A stretch of 64,000 nucleotides of DNA. Source: Tepidiforma bonchosmolovskayae. GTDB taxonomy: Bacteria > Chloroflexota > Dehalococcoidia > Tepidiformales > Tepidiformaceae. Where the stretch lies: NCBI RefSeq assembly GCF_008838325.1, contig NZ_CP042829.1:2170001-2234000 (forward strand), read 5' to 3'. The translations under genes were made by a program, and so were the position numbers. Of this stretch, positions 38,442-46,917 are shown one piece after another. A model generated the notes under the pieces. The model ran no database searches, was not told where the DNA came from, and worked only from the letters and a program-made list of their open reading frames with translations. Numbering within the stretch: position 1 is the first letter of the stretch; every line of letters starts with the position of its first letter.

Positions 38442-39352
38442 TCGCCAGCCCTCCAGCATGCCGTTGCCCCGGCCAGCGCGGTCGCAGCCAGCGCCAGTGC
38501 ACCGGCCCGCTGCGCTCTCCGGATATCCGCAGCCACCGGCTCGCGGCCCGCTGCATGCAGGACGTGATGCTCCAGCTTCTCCAGCCGCACGCCGAGGATG
38601 TGCGCCATCGCTGCCATCGGCCACCCCGCGTTCGGGCTCGGCGTCGACCACGCATCGCGCACCAGCCGACTCACCTGCCGGACCGCGGGCAGCGGCCGCG
38701 CCAGCACAAGCGAGGCAGCCGTCAGCCGCGCCGGCACCCAGTTCAGAACGTCGTCCAGCCTCGCCGGCACCATCCCGAACCGCCCGCGCGAACGGTAGCC
38801 GACCATCGCGTCCAGCGTGTTGACCGCCCGGTACGCGGCCGCCCCCGGGAGCCCTGCCGCCAGGTACCACCACGCCGGCGCCACAACGCTGTCCGACAGG
38901 TTTTCCGCCAGCGACTCAATCGCCGCCGATGCGACCAGCCCCGGCGGCAGGTCGTCCGTCCGCCGGCTGACCATCATCGCGGCCGCCGCGCGCGCTCCAG
39001 CGAGGTCCCCGGCCTCGAGGCGCGCGGCAACCCGTCCCGCGTGGTCGAACAGCGCCCGGATTGAGAGCGTCTGTTTCAGCGCAAGCGCTTGCAGCAAGAA
39101 ACCGGCCGCGCCTCGGCCTCGCGCCCCGCGCGCCACCCCAAGGGCAGCCCCTGCGGCCAGCCCGGCTGCCGTCGCCGTGAGGAGTACGCCGCGTGTGGCT
39201 GTGTCCCGCTGTCCCTCGGCCGTTAGCAACCGGTCCAGGTACGCCGCGGCCCGGCCGAGCAGCGCAACCGGATGCCAGCGGTTCGGCAGCTCCCCGAGCG
39301 CGAGGTCGACGACGGCCACCACGCCCAGTACCGCCGCGCGCCGCCGAATCAT
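38438..39352 (-). CDS. cbiB: Adenosylcobinamide-phosphate synthase
   Basis: A 304-residue integral-membrane CbiB (CobD in Pseudomonas naming) joining aminopropanol phosphate to adenosylcobyric acid. Features include the N-terminal hydrophobic VLGVVAVVDLALGELPNRWHP, MVSRRTDDL, SLAENLSDSVVAPAWWYLAAG and YRAVNTLDAMVGYRS, all family signatures. Several hydrophobic segments fit a multi-pass protein. Start chosen at the ATG overlapping the cobS stop by 4 bp. Confidence 0.94.
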   Translation of the reverse strand: MIRRRAAVLGVVAVVDLALGELPNRWHPVALLGRAAAYLDRLLTAEGQRDTATRGVLLTATAAGLAAGAALGVARGARGRGAAGFLLQALALKQTLSIRALFDHAGRVAARLEAGDLAGARAAAAMMVSRRTDDLPPGLVASAAIESLAENLSDSVVAPAWWYLAAGLPGAAAYRAVNTLDAMVGYRSRGRFGMVPARLDDVLNWVPARLTAASLVLARPLPAVRQVSRLVRDAWSTPSPNAGWPMAAMAHILGVRLEKLEHHVLHAAGREPVAADIRRAQRAGALALAATALAGATACWRAGE

Positions 39353-40110
39353 CGGACTGCCTCCCAGGCTGCCCATGCATCCAGTTGTGATGCCAGCCCC
39401 GCGGCCGCCAGCAGCACCGCGCACTCCCCAAGCTCGATGCACGCGCCGTAGCCGTCGCCGTTCAGACCCCCGAACGCCCGCCCGAGGCCCCAGCCGACCA
39501 GAAGCATCGTAGTCGCCCCTGCTGCGGCTGTCGCAATCCCCCACCACCCCAGCGCCGCACCCCCTGCCGCGATGGCTGCCGCCGCGCCGGTCAGTACCGC
39601 GCTCCACTTGCACCCGGCCCGGAAAGCAGCCCCCATCCCCGTCTGTCGAAGAGGCGGAAACGCCCGCGCCGTGGCCGGCAGCCAACCCCGCGCCCCTGCG
39701 GCAGCCGCGAACGCTGCCCCCGCCGCGGTACCCCCGGGCAGGCTGGCGAGGCAGCTCACCTTCAGAATGACAATGAGGACGACCGCCGCCACCCCGTACG
39801 TCCCGTGGTGGACGTCTCCGAGGATCGCGACCCGTCGCTCCCGCGGAGCCGCTGCCAGCGCGGCGTCGGCAGCATCGGCAGCGCCGTCGAGGTGGAGGCC
39901 GCCGGTTACAGCCGCCCACGCCGCAACCGCAATCGCCGCCGCCGGCAGCGGCGGCAGGAGCGCGTGCGCAGCCCACGTTGCGCCGGCGACGCTCCCGCCA
40001 ATGAGCAGCCCCACGGCCGGGACCCAGCCCGCAGCCCGCTCGGGTGCCCACGAGGCCCCGCCCGCCGGCAGCCGGCTCAGCAGCCCGATCGCCGCCAGCA
40101 GCCCGTTCAT
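39349..40110 (-). CDS. cobS: Adenosylcobinamide-GDP ribazoletransferase (cobalamin synthase)
   Basis: A 253-residue multi-pass membrane enzyme joining alpha-ribazole to adenosylcobinamide-GDP. TGGLHLDGAADAADA (about residues 69-83) carries the acidic active-site motif; GDVHHGTYGVAAVVL and many Ala/Leu-rich segments (AAIAVAAWAAV, AAFAAAAGARGW) follow. Overlaps cobT by 4 bp and cbiB by 4 bp. Confidence 0.94.
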   Translation of the reverse strand: MNGLLAAIGLLSRLPAGGASWAPERAAGWVPAVGLLIGGSVAGATWAAHALLPPLPAAAIAVAAWAAVTGGLHLDGAADAADAALAAAPRERRVAILGDVHHGTYGVAAVVLIVILKVSCLASLPGGTAAGAAFAAAAGARGWLPATARAFPPLRQTGMGAAFRAGCKWSAVLTGAAAAIAAGGAALGWWGIATAAAGATTMLLVGWGLGRAFGGLNGDGYGACIELGECAVLLAAAGLASQLDAWAAWEAVR

Positions 40111-41147
40111 CCGTCCAGCCGCTCCGAGACGCCGGCCTCCGCGAACTCCGCCATCTCGTCCCGGACCGCGACCGCGGCATCCACCAGCTGCAGCGCGAGA
40201 GCTGCGCCGGTCCCTTCCCCGAGTCGCAAGCGCAGGTCGAGCAGCGGCTCCAGCCCAAGCGCTCCCAGGAGAACTCCGTGCCCTGGCTCAACCGAGCGGT
40301 GCGAGGCGATCAGGTATTCCCGGGCGCCTGGCGCCATCGCGCATGCTGCCAGCGCCGCTGACCCCGTGATGAACCCATCGAGGATGACCGGAATCCGCCG
40401 CTCGGCCGCCCCCAGCACCAGCCCCGCGAGGCCGGCAATTTCGAAACCGCCCACCGCCGACAGCACCCCAATAGGGTCGGCCGGGTCGGGCCGGTGCAGC
40501 GTTAGCGCCCGCTCCACCACGGCAATTTTGTGCGCCAGCGCGCCGTCGTCCAGGCCAGTCCCCCGGCCCGTCACCTCGGCCGCCGGCCGCCCGGTCAGCG
40601 CAGCCGTCACCGCACTCGCCGCCGTGGTGTTGCCGATACCCATTTCGCCCGTCAGCACGATGCTGGTTCCGCCCGCGGCCAGCTGGGCTGCAAGCTCCCG
40701 CCCCGTGGCAACCGCCGCCTCCGCCTGGGCGCGGGTCATCGCCGGCTCGCGCGTCATGTTGCGAGTCCCCGGCCCGAGCCGCCGGTCCAGCACGCCCGTT
40801 GCCGTCGGCGCTGTCCGCACTCCCATGTCTACCACCACGACCTGGGCGCGCGCCTGCCGGGCGAGCACGTTGATGCCCGCCCCGCCTGCGGCGAAGTTCG
40901 CCACCATCTGGGCGGTCACCTCCTGCGGGAAGGCGGAAACCGCCTCCTCGGTCACGCCGTGGTCGGCTGCCATTACCACCACCGTCCTCCGTTCGAAGCG
41001 GCAGCGCGGATTTCCGGTCATGCCGGCCAGCCGTACGGCCAGCTCCTCCAGCCGGCCGAGGCTCTCCTGCGGCTTCGTCAGCCGGTCGAGCCGATGCTGT
41101 GCGGCGTCAGCCGCCGCCTGGTCGAACTCCGGAATGTCGATGCGCAT
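40107..41147 (-). CDS. cobT: Nicotinate-nucleotide-dimethylbenzimidazole phosphoribosyltransferase
   Basis: A 346-residue CobT activating the lower-ligand base to alpha-ribazole phosphate. VVVMAADHGVTEEAVSAFP, FAAGGAGINVLAR, GEMGIGNTTAASAV and the C-terminal catalytic Glu region LRLGEGTGAALAL (~305-317) are all present. It shares one base with the cobO stop and precedes cobS, the usual order. Confidence 0.96.
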   Translation of the reverse strand: MRIDIPEFDQAAADAAQHRLDRLTKPQESLGRLEELAVRLAGMTGNPRCRFERRTVVVMAADHGVTEEAVSAFPQEVTAQMVANFAAGGAGINVLARQARAQVVVVDMGVRTAPTATGVLDRRLGPGTRNMTREPAMTRAQAEAAVATGRELAAQLAAGGTSIVLTGEMGIGNTTAASAVTAALTGRPAAEVTGRGTGLDDGALAHKIAVVERALTLHRPDPADPIGVLSAVGGFEIAGLAGLVLGAAERRIPVILDGFITGSAALAACAMAPGAREYLIASHRSVEPGHGVLLGALGLEPLLDLRLRLGEGTGAALALQLVDAAVAVRDEMAEFAEAGVSERLDG

Positions 41148-41707
41148 CAGAACTCCACTCCTGGTTGAGCTTTGATCCCCTGCTCGCGGTAGGGGTGCTT
41201 GATGAGTGTCATCTCAGTCACCAGGTCCGCCGCCTCCACCAGCTCCCCCGGCGCATAGCGGCCCGTCACCACGACGTGGAGCATCGGCCGCCGCGCCCGC
41301 AGGGCCGCAACCACCTCCGCCGGGTCAAGCCACCCGTAGTGCATCGGATAGGTGAACTCGTCCAGCACCAGCATGGCGAGGTCCGGGTCCGTCAGCCGGG
41401 CCCGCGCCCGCTCCCACTGCTGGAGGGCCAGCGCCTTTGTCCGCTCCGGGTCCTTCGACTTCCACGTAAATCCGTCCCCCAGCGGGTACACGGGGACGCC
41501 GAGCCGCTTCGCCGCCCTGTGTTCCCCAAAGTTCGCCGTCGGCGGCTTGATGAACTGGTACACCTCGACCGGCATCCCCCGTCCCCACGCACGCAGCACC
41601 ATGCCCAGCGCAGCAGTCGTTTTCCCTTTGCCGTTCCCTGTGTTGACGATCAGCAGCCCTTTCCGCTTCCGCGGTCCCTTGACCGGCTGGTGCTCGGATC
41701 CGGTCAT
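41147..41707 (-). CDS. cobO: Corrinoid adenosyltransferase (CobO/BtuR type)
   Basis: A 186-residue ATP:cob(I)alamin adenosyltransferase. The P-loop region LIVNTGNGKGKTTAALG is at about residues 19-35, followed by VYQFIKPPTANFGEH, LVLDEFTYPMHYGWLDP and HVVVTGRYAP typical of CobA/CobO. It has no extra domain. The ATG overlaps the ABC ATPase gene by 4 bp, so uptake and adenosylation are in one transcript. Confidence 0.95.
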   Translation of the reverse strand: MTGSEHQPVKGPRKRKGLLIVNTGNGKGKTTAALGMVLRAWGRGMPVEVYQFIKPPTANFGEHRAAKRLGVPVYPLGDGFTWKSKDPERTKALALQQWERARARLTDPDLAMLVLDEFTYPMHYGWLDPAEVVAALRARRPMLHVVVTGRYAPGELVEAADLVTEMTLIKHPYREQGIKAQPGVEF

Positions 41708-42516
41708 CTCCTGCCTCCCCTGGCTCCTGCCGCTTCCAACCCCGGCAGCTCGAAAGCGATACGGCACCCGGCCTCCTGCCAGTCGACCCGTGCCGCCAGC
41801 CCATATACCTGCTCGAGCAGCTCCGGCCGGAGCACCTCCCGCGGCGGCCCGGCCGCGGCCACTTCTCCCCGGTCCAGCAGAAGCAGCCGGTCGCACCAGC
41901 GCGCCGCCATCTCGAGGTCGTGAAGAACCACCACGAACCCCATCCCCTCGCCGGCCAGCAGGCGCAGGCGGGCCATCAGTTCGAGCTGGTGCCGTACATC
42001 CAGCGACGCGGTCGGCTCGTCGAGAATGACCGCGCAGCGCGCCTGCGCGAACGCCCGCGCGATCAGCACCCGCTGACGCTCGCCGCCCGAAAGCGAATCA
42101 AACCGCCGCCCGGCCAGGTCGAGCACGCCCGTCCAGGCCATCGCCCGCGCCGCCGCCTTGCGGTCCTCCGGCCCTTCGGGCTCGAAGGGGCCGCGGTGCG
42201 GGTACCGGCCCATCAGCACAAGCGCCCCGGCAGTGAAGCCGGGCGCCTCCGGGATGGACTGCTGCACATACGCCAGCTCACGCGCCCGCTGCCCGCCATC
42301 AACGCGACGGCCCTCGACAAGCAGGCAGACCGAGCCGCCGGCCGGGCGGAGCAGCCCGGCCAGCAGCCTCGCCAGCGTTGATTTCCCCGCCCCGTTCGGG
42401 CCGACCAGGCCGATAACCTGGCCCGGCCCCAGCGTCAGGGTCGCGTCCCGCACGAGCCACCGCCCGCCGGCGCGGTAGCCGGCCTGCTCGGCGACCAGCT
42501 CGAAACGGGTTGCCAT
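41704..42516 (-). CDS. btuD: ABC transporter ATPase for corrinoid uptake (BtuD type)
   Basis: A 270-residue FepC/BtuD-type ATPase. Walker A GPNGAGKSTLARLLAG (~35-50), Q-loop AYVQQSIPEAP, signature LSGGERQRVLIARAFAQ, Walker B CAVILDEPTASLD and the H-loop VVVLHDLEMAARW are complete. The substrate is inferred from the riboswitch and from the downstream cob genes; family members also move iron-siderophores. Directly follows the substrate-binding protein gene by 13 bp. Confidence 0.9.
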   Translation of the reverse strand: MATRFELVAEQAGYRAGGRWLVRDATLTLGPGQVIGLVGPNGAGKSTLARLLAGLLRPAGGSVCLLVEGRRVDGGQRARELAYVQQSIPEAPGFTAGALVLMGRYPHRGPFEPEGPEDRKAAARAMAWTGVLDLAGRRFDSLSGGERQRVLIARAFAQARCAVILDEPTASLDVRHQLELMARLRLLAGEGMGFVVVLHDLEMAARWCDRLLLLDRGEVAAAGPPREVLRPELLEQVYGLAARVDWQEAGCRIAFELPGLEAAGARGGRR

Positions 42517-42529
42517 CGGTTCTCCCCCG

Positions 42530-43648
42530 CTACCTGGCCTGGCCTGCGAGCGAGAACTGGGGCGGGTCGGCCACCGGGAACTCGCTCGGCCAGAGGATAT
42601 GGACCAGGTGCTCCACCGCGCGGACGTTCGCGAACGAGTTCGTCGTGTACAGCGCTGGCGGAACAACGTACACCCGCCCATTCTTGATGGCCGGTACACC
42701 CGCGAGCGTCGGCTCAGCCATGAGCTCAGCCTTGAACTTCTCGCCGGCCTCCCCCGGCATCGGAATGATGATGAGGTCCGGGTTCGCCGCGAGAATCGCT
42801 TCGAGGCCGATCTGCTGGTTGCCTTTGATCCCGCTGAGCGTCCCCGCATTTCGCCCACCGGCCGCCGTGATGATCCCCTCCCCCGTCGTCCCGGAACCCG
42901 CCATGTAGAGCGAGGTGTACTTCGTGAGGTGGGCGACCACCGGCTTCTCGGTGTCCGGCTTCTTGCCGGTCACGTCGACGACCTTCCGGTACCGTGCCTC
43001 CACTTCATCCGCGAGCGCTATCGCCCGCTCCTCCTCCCCGTAGATGTAGCCCAGCAGCAGGATTGCGTTGAGGCGGCCCGCCGGCGTCGGGTCGAGATTC
43101 AGCTGCACGACCGTCACTCCCGCGCTCTCGATCGCCGCCACGACGTCCGCCTTCTGCGTCGGCGTCGCAATCACCAGGTTTGCTCCGCTTGCAATGACCG
43201 CTTCCGGTTCACGTGCGACCGTCGGCAAATTCTTGACCAGCGATGCAAAGCTCGAGGTGTCCGGGTTCTTGGTCGCCGAGCCGACCCCGACGACCCGCTC
43301 GATCGGGACCAGCGAGAGCGTAATCTCGTCGATCCCCGCCGACATGGTGTGAATCTTCAGCGGTTTCTCTTTGATCGTCCGCCTGCCGTTCAGCCCCTCC
43401 ACGTCCCGCGGCCACGAGAGGTTCGCCGGGTTCACAATGCCCGGCACGCCCGTCAGCCGCGCTTCGATGCGCTTTGCGGGCGATTCGGTCGGAGTTGCGG
43501 CTGTGACTGCCGTCGCGGCCGTGGTCGGCGGCGGGGCCGACGTCTCATCACCGTCGTCGCCGCCGCAGGCCGGTGCGAATGCGCTAATTGCCAGCGCCGC
43601 CAGCAGTGCCGGCGCCAACCGCCGCAGGACCCGTCGTTTCGAAAACAT
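42530..43648 (-). CDS. btuF: Corrinoid-binding lipoprotein (BtuF-type, TroA superfamily)
   Basis: A 372-residue substrate-binding protein. The signal peptide RVLRRLAPALLAALAISAF precedes a lipobox APAC, so Cys at about residue 27 would be lipidated. A low-complexity Thr/Ala/Pro linker follows, then two lobes of the periplasmic-binding class III fold (ERVVGVGSATKNPDT, NLVIATPTQKADVV, PDLIIIPMPGEAGEK). The ATG has GAGGAGGGAGC upstream. Binding of cobinamide or cobalamin is inferred from context. Confidence 0.88.
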   Translation of the reverse strand: MFSKRRVLRRLAPALLAALAISAFAPACGGDDGDETSAPPPTTAATAVTAATPTESPAKRIEARLTGVPGIVNPANLSWPRDVEGLNGRRTIKEKPLKIHTMSAGIDEITLSLVPIERVVGVGSATKNPDTSSFASLVKNLPTVAREPEAVIASGANLVIATPTQKADVVAAIESAGVTVVQLNLDPTPAGRLNAILLLGYIYGEEERAIALADEVEARYRKVVDVTGKKPDTEKPVVAHLTKYTSLYMAGSGTTGEGIITAAGGRNAGTLSGIKGNQQIGLEAILAANPDLIIIPMPGEAGEKFKAELMAEPTLAGVPAIKNGRVYVVPPALYTTNSFANVRAVEHLVHILWPSEFPVADPPQFSLAGQAR

Positions 43649-43665
43649 GCTCCCTCCTCTGGAGT

Positions 43666-44760
43666 TCAAAGTTGGATTGCCAGCCGCGACCGTTGCCGCA
43701 GCAGAATCACCGCAAACACCGGCGCCCCAATCAGCGCCGTCACCATGCCGACCTGCAGCTCTGCCGGGCGCACAACCGTGCGCGCCACCGTATCGGCGCC
43801 GACCAGCACCGCGGCGCCCGCGACCATCGAGGCCGGCAGCAGGTACCGGTAATCAGGGCCGAGGACGAGCCGCAGCACGTGCGGCACCACCAGCCCGACA
43901 AACCCGATCGTCCCGCTCACGCTCACCGAAGCAGCCGTCACGAGCGTCGCGGCTCCGAGCAGCAGCGCCCGCGTCCGCCCGAGGTGCACCCCGCTCGACG
44001 CCGCAACCTCGTCCGAAATGCAGAGCAGGTTCAGCTGCCGCCCGGCCAGCCCGAGGACGAGCAGCCCGGCCGCGATCGGCCAGGCGACTACCCGCGCGTA
44101 CGCCCACGATGCGCCGCTGAATCCCCCGGCCAGCCAGAACAGGATGCCGCGCAGCGCCTCGTCAGGCGGCACCAGCGCGATGACCACCGCCGTGATCGAG
44201 CCGAGAAACGCGCTCACCGCCACGCCGGCGAGCAGCAGGCTCCCCGGGTGGGGACGTCCCCCCGGCGCTCCGAGCAGGTACACCAGTCCCACGGCTCCGA
44301 GCGCCCCGGTAAAAGCGGCCCCGCTCACCAGCCAGATCGAGGCCGCGCCCAGGCCCGCCGCAATCGCCGTCACAGCCCCGGTCGCCGCCCCCGATGACAC
44401 CCCGAGGAGGCCCGGGTCGGCCAGCGGGTTGCGAAAGAGCGCCTGCATGGTCGCCCCGGCAGCCGCCAGCGAAGCGCCGGCCAGTGTCGCCAGCACGACC
44501 CGCGGCAGCCGAAGCCGCTCGATCACGAGCCGCTCCCGCTCGGCGAATGTGCCGACATCGACGCCCGCCCGCGCCGCCAGCACGGACACGACGTGCGATG
44601 GCGGGATGCGCACCGGACCATTCGCAACCGCTGCAACCGACGCAGCGGCCCAGGCAGCGCCGAGCAGCACCATCGCCGCTGCAAATCGCGCCGCCGGGCG
44701 TATCCCGCGCAGCGCGGCGGCTTCAACCGGGGCCGCCGGGGCCGTGGCTGTGTCGTCCAT
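43666..44760 (-). CDS. btuC: ABC transporter permease for corrinoid uptake (BtuC/FecCD type)
   Basis: A 364-residue permease with about ten hydrophobic segments. FecCD signatures: RLPRVVLATLAGASLAAAGA, QALFRNPLADPGLLGVSSGA, GFVGLVVPHVLRLVLGPDYR and AVFAVILLRQR near the end. It is the first gene after the cobalamin riboswitch, with GGAGGGAGAGG before the ATG. The N-terminus carries a short Ala/Pro-rich extension before the first helix. Confidence 0.9.
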   Translation of the reverse strand: MDDTATAPAAPVEAAALRGIRPAARFAAAMVLLGAAWAAASVAAVANGPVRIPPSHVVSVLAARAGVDVGTFAERERLVIERLRLPRVVLATLAGASLAAAGATMQALFRNPLADPGLLGVSSGAATGAVTAIAAGLGAASIWLVSGAAFTGALGAVGLVYLLGAPGGRPHPGSLLLAGVAVSAFLGSITAVVIALVPPDEALRGILFWLAGGFSGASWAYARVVAWPIAAGLLVLGLAGRQLNLLCISDEVAASSGVHLGRTRALLLGAATLVTAASVSVSGTIGFVGLVVPHVLRLVLGPDYRYLLPASMVAGAAVLVGADTVARTVVRPAELQVGMVTALIGAPVFAVILLRQRSRLAIQL

Positions 44761-44888
44761 CCCTCTCCCTCCGCCCGGGGCAGGGAGCAGCCACGCCGCC
44801 GGCAGGCTCCGGAATGACGGGCGGGTGCCCCCGGTTCGAAACCGGCCGGGCACCCGCGAGGTTCGTCGCCGGTTAGTCCCGGGCAACG

Positions 44889-44912
44889 AAAAGCCCCTCT
44901 CGCTGGAGGGGC
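44889..44912 (-). terminator. Intrinsic terminator of the cobalamin riboswitch
   Basis: On the minus strand a 7-bp stem GCCCCTC/GAGGGGC with a 6-nt loop is followed by TTTT. It stands between the aptamer and btuC, so it is the expression platform: transcription stops when cobalamin is bound. The remaining ~130 bp to btuC carry no clear signal. Confidence 0.8.
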
Positions 44913-45077
44913 AGTGGGCTCGTCACATGGAAGGCAGCCTGCCAAACCACGTGTCCACTACCCGTTTCCCCGCGGGCTAGACACCGACGCCGCTGGCGAC
45001 CTGGCTTACCGCCCTGTCGGGCGGATCACAGTTGCGGGACAGCCCCGGATTCACACCGGGTTCGCAAACGGACGTCG
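44913..45077 (-). promoter_or_regulatory. Cobalamin (B12) riboswitch
   Basis: Read on the minus strand, CCGGTGTGAATCCGGGGC then CTGTCCCGCAACTGTGATCC matches the conserved core of the cobalamin aptamer, and GCCAGGTCGCCAGCGG is the B12-box region. A stem GTGTC...GACAC with a GGGGAAACGGG loop follows and could form the kissing-loop partner. Its place ahead of a corrinoid transport/salvage operon agrees. Exact ends are estimated; subclass is undecided. Confidence 0.92.
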
Positions 45078-45083
45078 CGCCGG

Positions 45084-45113
45084 ACTCTAGCACAGCCGCT
45101 TCGCTCGCCGCAA
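45084..45113 (-). promoter_or_regulatory. Promoter of the corrinoid operon
   Basis: TTGCGG (45108-45113) and TAGAGT (45084-45089) with an 18-bp spacer; TGC directly before the -10 gives an extended -10. Initiation near 45077 places the riboswitch at the 5' end of the transcript. The rest of the intergenic region to the divergent MBL gene holds no other clear signal. Confidence 0.6.
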
Positions 45114-45252
45114 ATTGCTCGCGCCTCGCCGGCCCCGGGCGGCGGCCGTCCCGTAATCCGGGCGCCCAGCCCTCGAATCTCCACCAGCGGCGCCGCCTAC
45201 CCTTCCGTCGCCCCTTCCGCCGCATCTGAACCAACGAGACTCCTCGCTCAGG

Positions 45253-45258
45253 TACGAT
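45253..45258 (+). promoter_or_regulatory. -10 box of the MBL hydrolase gene, leaderless type
   Basis: TACGAT ends 6 nt before the ATG at 45265, with no Shine-Dalgarno; no good -35 is seen. Confidence 0.45.
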
Positions 45259-45264
45259 GGCCGC

Positions 45265-46074
45265 ATGACCGCCCCCTTCGCCGAAGAACCCCTGCCCGGC
45301 GTCTGGTGGCTAGCCGGCACCCGCGGCTCCAACGTCTTCGTCGTCGCCATCCCCTCCGGCGGCGTCGCCCTCGTCGATACCGGCTTCGCCGATAGCTCGC
45401 CCGCCATCCTCCGCGCCCTCGAATCCATCGGCCGCCCGCTCGAAGGCATCCTCCTTACACATCGTCACCGCGACCACACCGGCGCCGCCGCCGCAGTTGC
45501 TTCCGCGACCGGCGCCCCGGTCATCGCCGGCGCCGGCGACTGCCGCCTGCGCAACGGCCGGCTCGTCCTTCGCTCCGGCATCGGCCGCAGCCACCCCCTC
45601 CGGCTGGCGGCCGCGTTCGTCCGCCGCCGTCCCGCGCCTGTGCCCGTGGCCCTCGCGGTCGAAGCGCCGCAGGAGGTCCTCCCCGGGATCCGCGCCATCC
45701 CCACGCCGGGCCATACCCCCGGTTCCCTCTGCTTCATCGCCGACCACCTCGGTGCGGCCTTCGTCGGCGACCTCGTCATCAGCCACGGCGGCGAACTCAC
45801 GCGATCCCTCCGCTGGGCGAACCACGATGATGCCCGGTACCTCCAGTCCATCGCCGAATTCGCCCGGCTGGCGCCGCCTGCAGGCTTCCCCGGCCACGGC
45901 GTCCCGCTCCTCACCGGGTTCGATACCGCCCTCGCCGCACTCGCAGCCCTCCCCCGGCGCCCGCTCACCCCGCGCACCGCGCTCGAACGCGCCCGCCGGC
46001 TTGCCGCGTTCGCGTCCGGCTTCGCGGCCCGCCGCCGCCCGGCGCGAAAGGTCAAGGAATCCGAAAGCCCGTAG
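45265..46074 (+). CDS. MBL-fold metallo-hydrolase
   Basis: A 269-residue metallo-beta-lactamase-fold hydrolase. The zinc motif ILLTHRHRDHTGAA (H-x-H-x-D-H, ~residues 61-74), TPGHTPGS, FVGDLVIS and GFPGHGVPL supply all usual metal ligands. It reads as a glyoxalase II-like or general esterase-type member. No signal peptide. Stands alone, divergent from the corrinoid operon, so there is no substrate clue. Confidence 0.85.
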   Translation: MTAPFAEEPLPGVWWLAGTRGSNVFVVAIPSGGVALVDTGFADSSPAILRALESIGRPLEGILLTHRHRDHTGAAAAVASATGAPVIAGAGDCRLRNGRLVLRSGIGRSHPLRLAAAFVRRRPAPVPVALAVEAPQEVLPGIRAIPTPGHTPGSLCFIADHLGAAFVGDLVISHGGELTRSLRWANHDDARYLQSIAEFARLAPPAGFPGHGVPLLTGFDTALAALAALPRRPLTPRTALERARRLAAFASGFAARRRPARKVKESESP

Positions 46075-46110
46075 CGCCCCCGCGTGCTTCCCGCTACCCG
46101 TCCCCGCAGG

Positions 46111-46116
46111 TAAAGT
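46111..46116 (+). promoter_or_regulatory. -10 box of the GDPD gene, leaderless type
   Basis: TAAAGT ends 8 nt before the ATG at 46125; no ribosome site is visible between them. Confidence 0.35.
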
Positions 46117-46124
46117 TTGGGCCG

Positions 46125-46859
46125 ATGCAAAAACCGTACGTGCTCGTCATCGGCCACGCCGGCGCCGCCGGCGAAGCTCCTGCCAACACCCTTGCGGGAG
46201 TCCGCGCCTGCCTCGATGCCCGCGCCGAGGCGATGGAGATCGACGTCCAGCTCTGCGCCGACGGCGTCCCTGTCCTCATGCACGACGAGACGGTTGACCG
46301 CACGACCAACCTCAAAGGCCGCGTCCGCGACCTCCCCCTCGCCGCCCTCCAGTCCGCCGATGCCGGCAATAGCGAGCCCGTCCCTACCCTCGCGCAGGTC
46401 CTCGACCTCGTCGATGGCCGCCTCACCATCATGTGCGAACTCAAACCGACACCCGGCGACCCCGGGCAGGACGCCCGCAACGTCGAAGCGGTCATCGACA
46501 CCATCCGGCGCCGCGGCGCGGAGTCGTGGACCGCGATTCACTCCTTCTCGCCCGACATCGTGGCCCGCGCCCGCGAACTCGAGCCCCGCATCTCGGCCGC
46601 CATCATCTCCCCGCCCGTCGCCGGCGATGGGGTCGAACGCCTGCTCGGCGGCCTCCTCAAACGGAACGGCCAGGCCATCTCGGTCGAGCACCATGCCGTC
46701 ACCCGCGACCTCGTCGTGCGGGCGCGGCGCCGCCAGGTCACCGTCTGGTGCTGGACTGCCGACAGCCCGGCCGACTGGGAGCGGCTCGTCGATGCCGGGG
46801 TCGCCGGCATCATTACCAACGTCCCCCACCGGCTCCGGGCCTGGCTCGACGCCGGTTAG
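46125..46859 (+). CDS. Glycerophosphodiester phosphodiesterase family protein, altered active site
   Basis: A 244-residue GDPD-fold (TIM-barrel) protein. Metal ligands Glu and Asp in MEIDVQLCADG, the catalytic His in VLMHDETVDRTTN and the Glu in IMCELKP are present. However, the N-terminal motif, normally H-R-G...P-E-N-T, reads GHAGAAGEAPANT: Arg is Ala at position 12 and Glu is Ala at position 20. Enzymatic activity on glycerophosphodiesters is therefore uncertain. It converges on the DUF2207 gene. Confidence 0.82.
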   Translation: MQKPYVLVIGHAGAAGEAPANTLAGVRACLDARAEAMEIDVQLCADGVPVLMHDETVDRTTNLKGRVRDLPLAALQSADAGNSEPVPTLAQVLDLVDGRLTIMCELKPTPGDPGQDARNVEAVIDTIRRRGAESWTAIHSFSPDIVARARELEPRISAAIISPPVAGDGVERLLGGLLKRNGQAISVEHHAVTRDLVVRARRRQVTVWCWTADSPADWERLVDAGVAGIITNVPHRLRAWLDAG

Positions 46860-46917
46860 GCCGCCACCGGGCCCGGGTACACGAGCTCGAAGAGCAGCCG
46901 GTCGACTGCCGCAAGCC

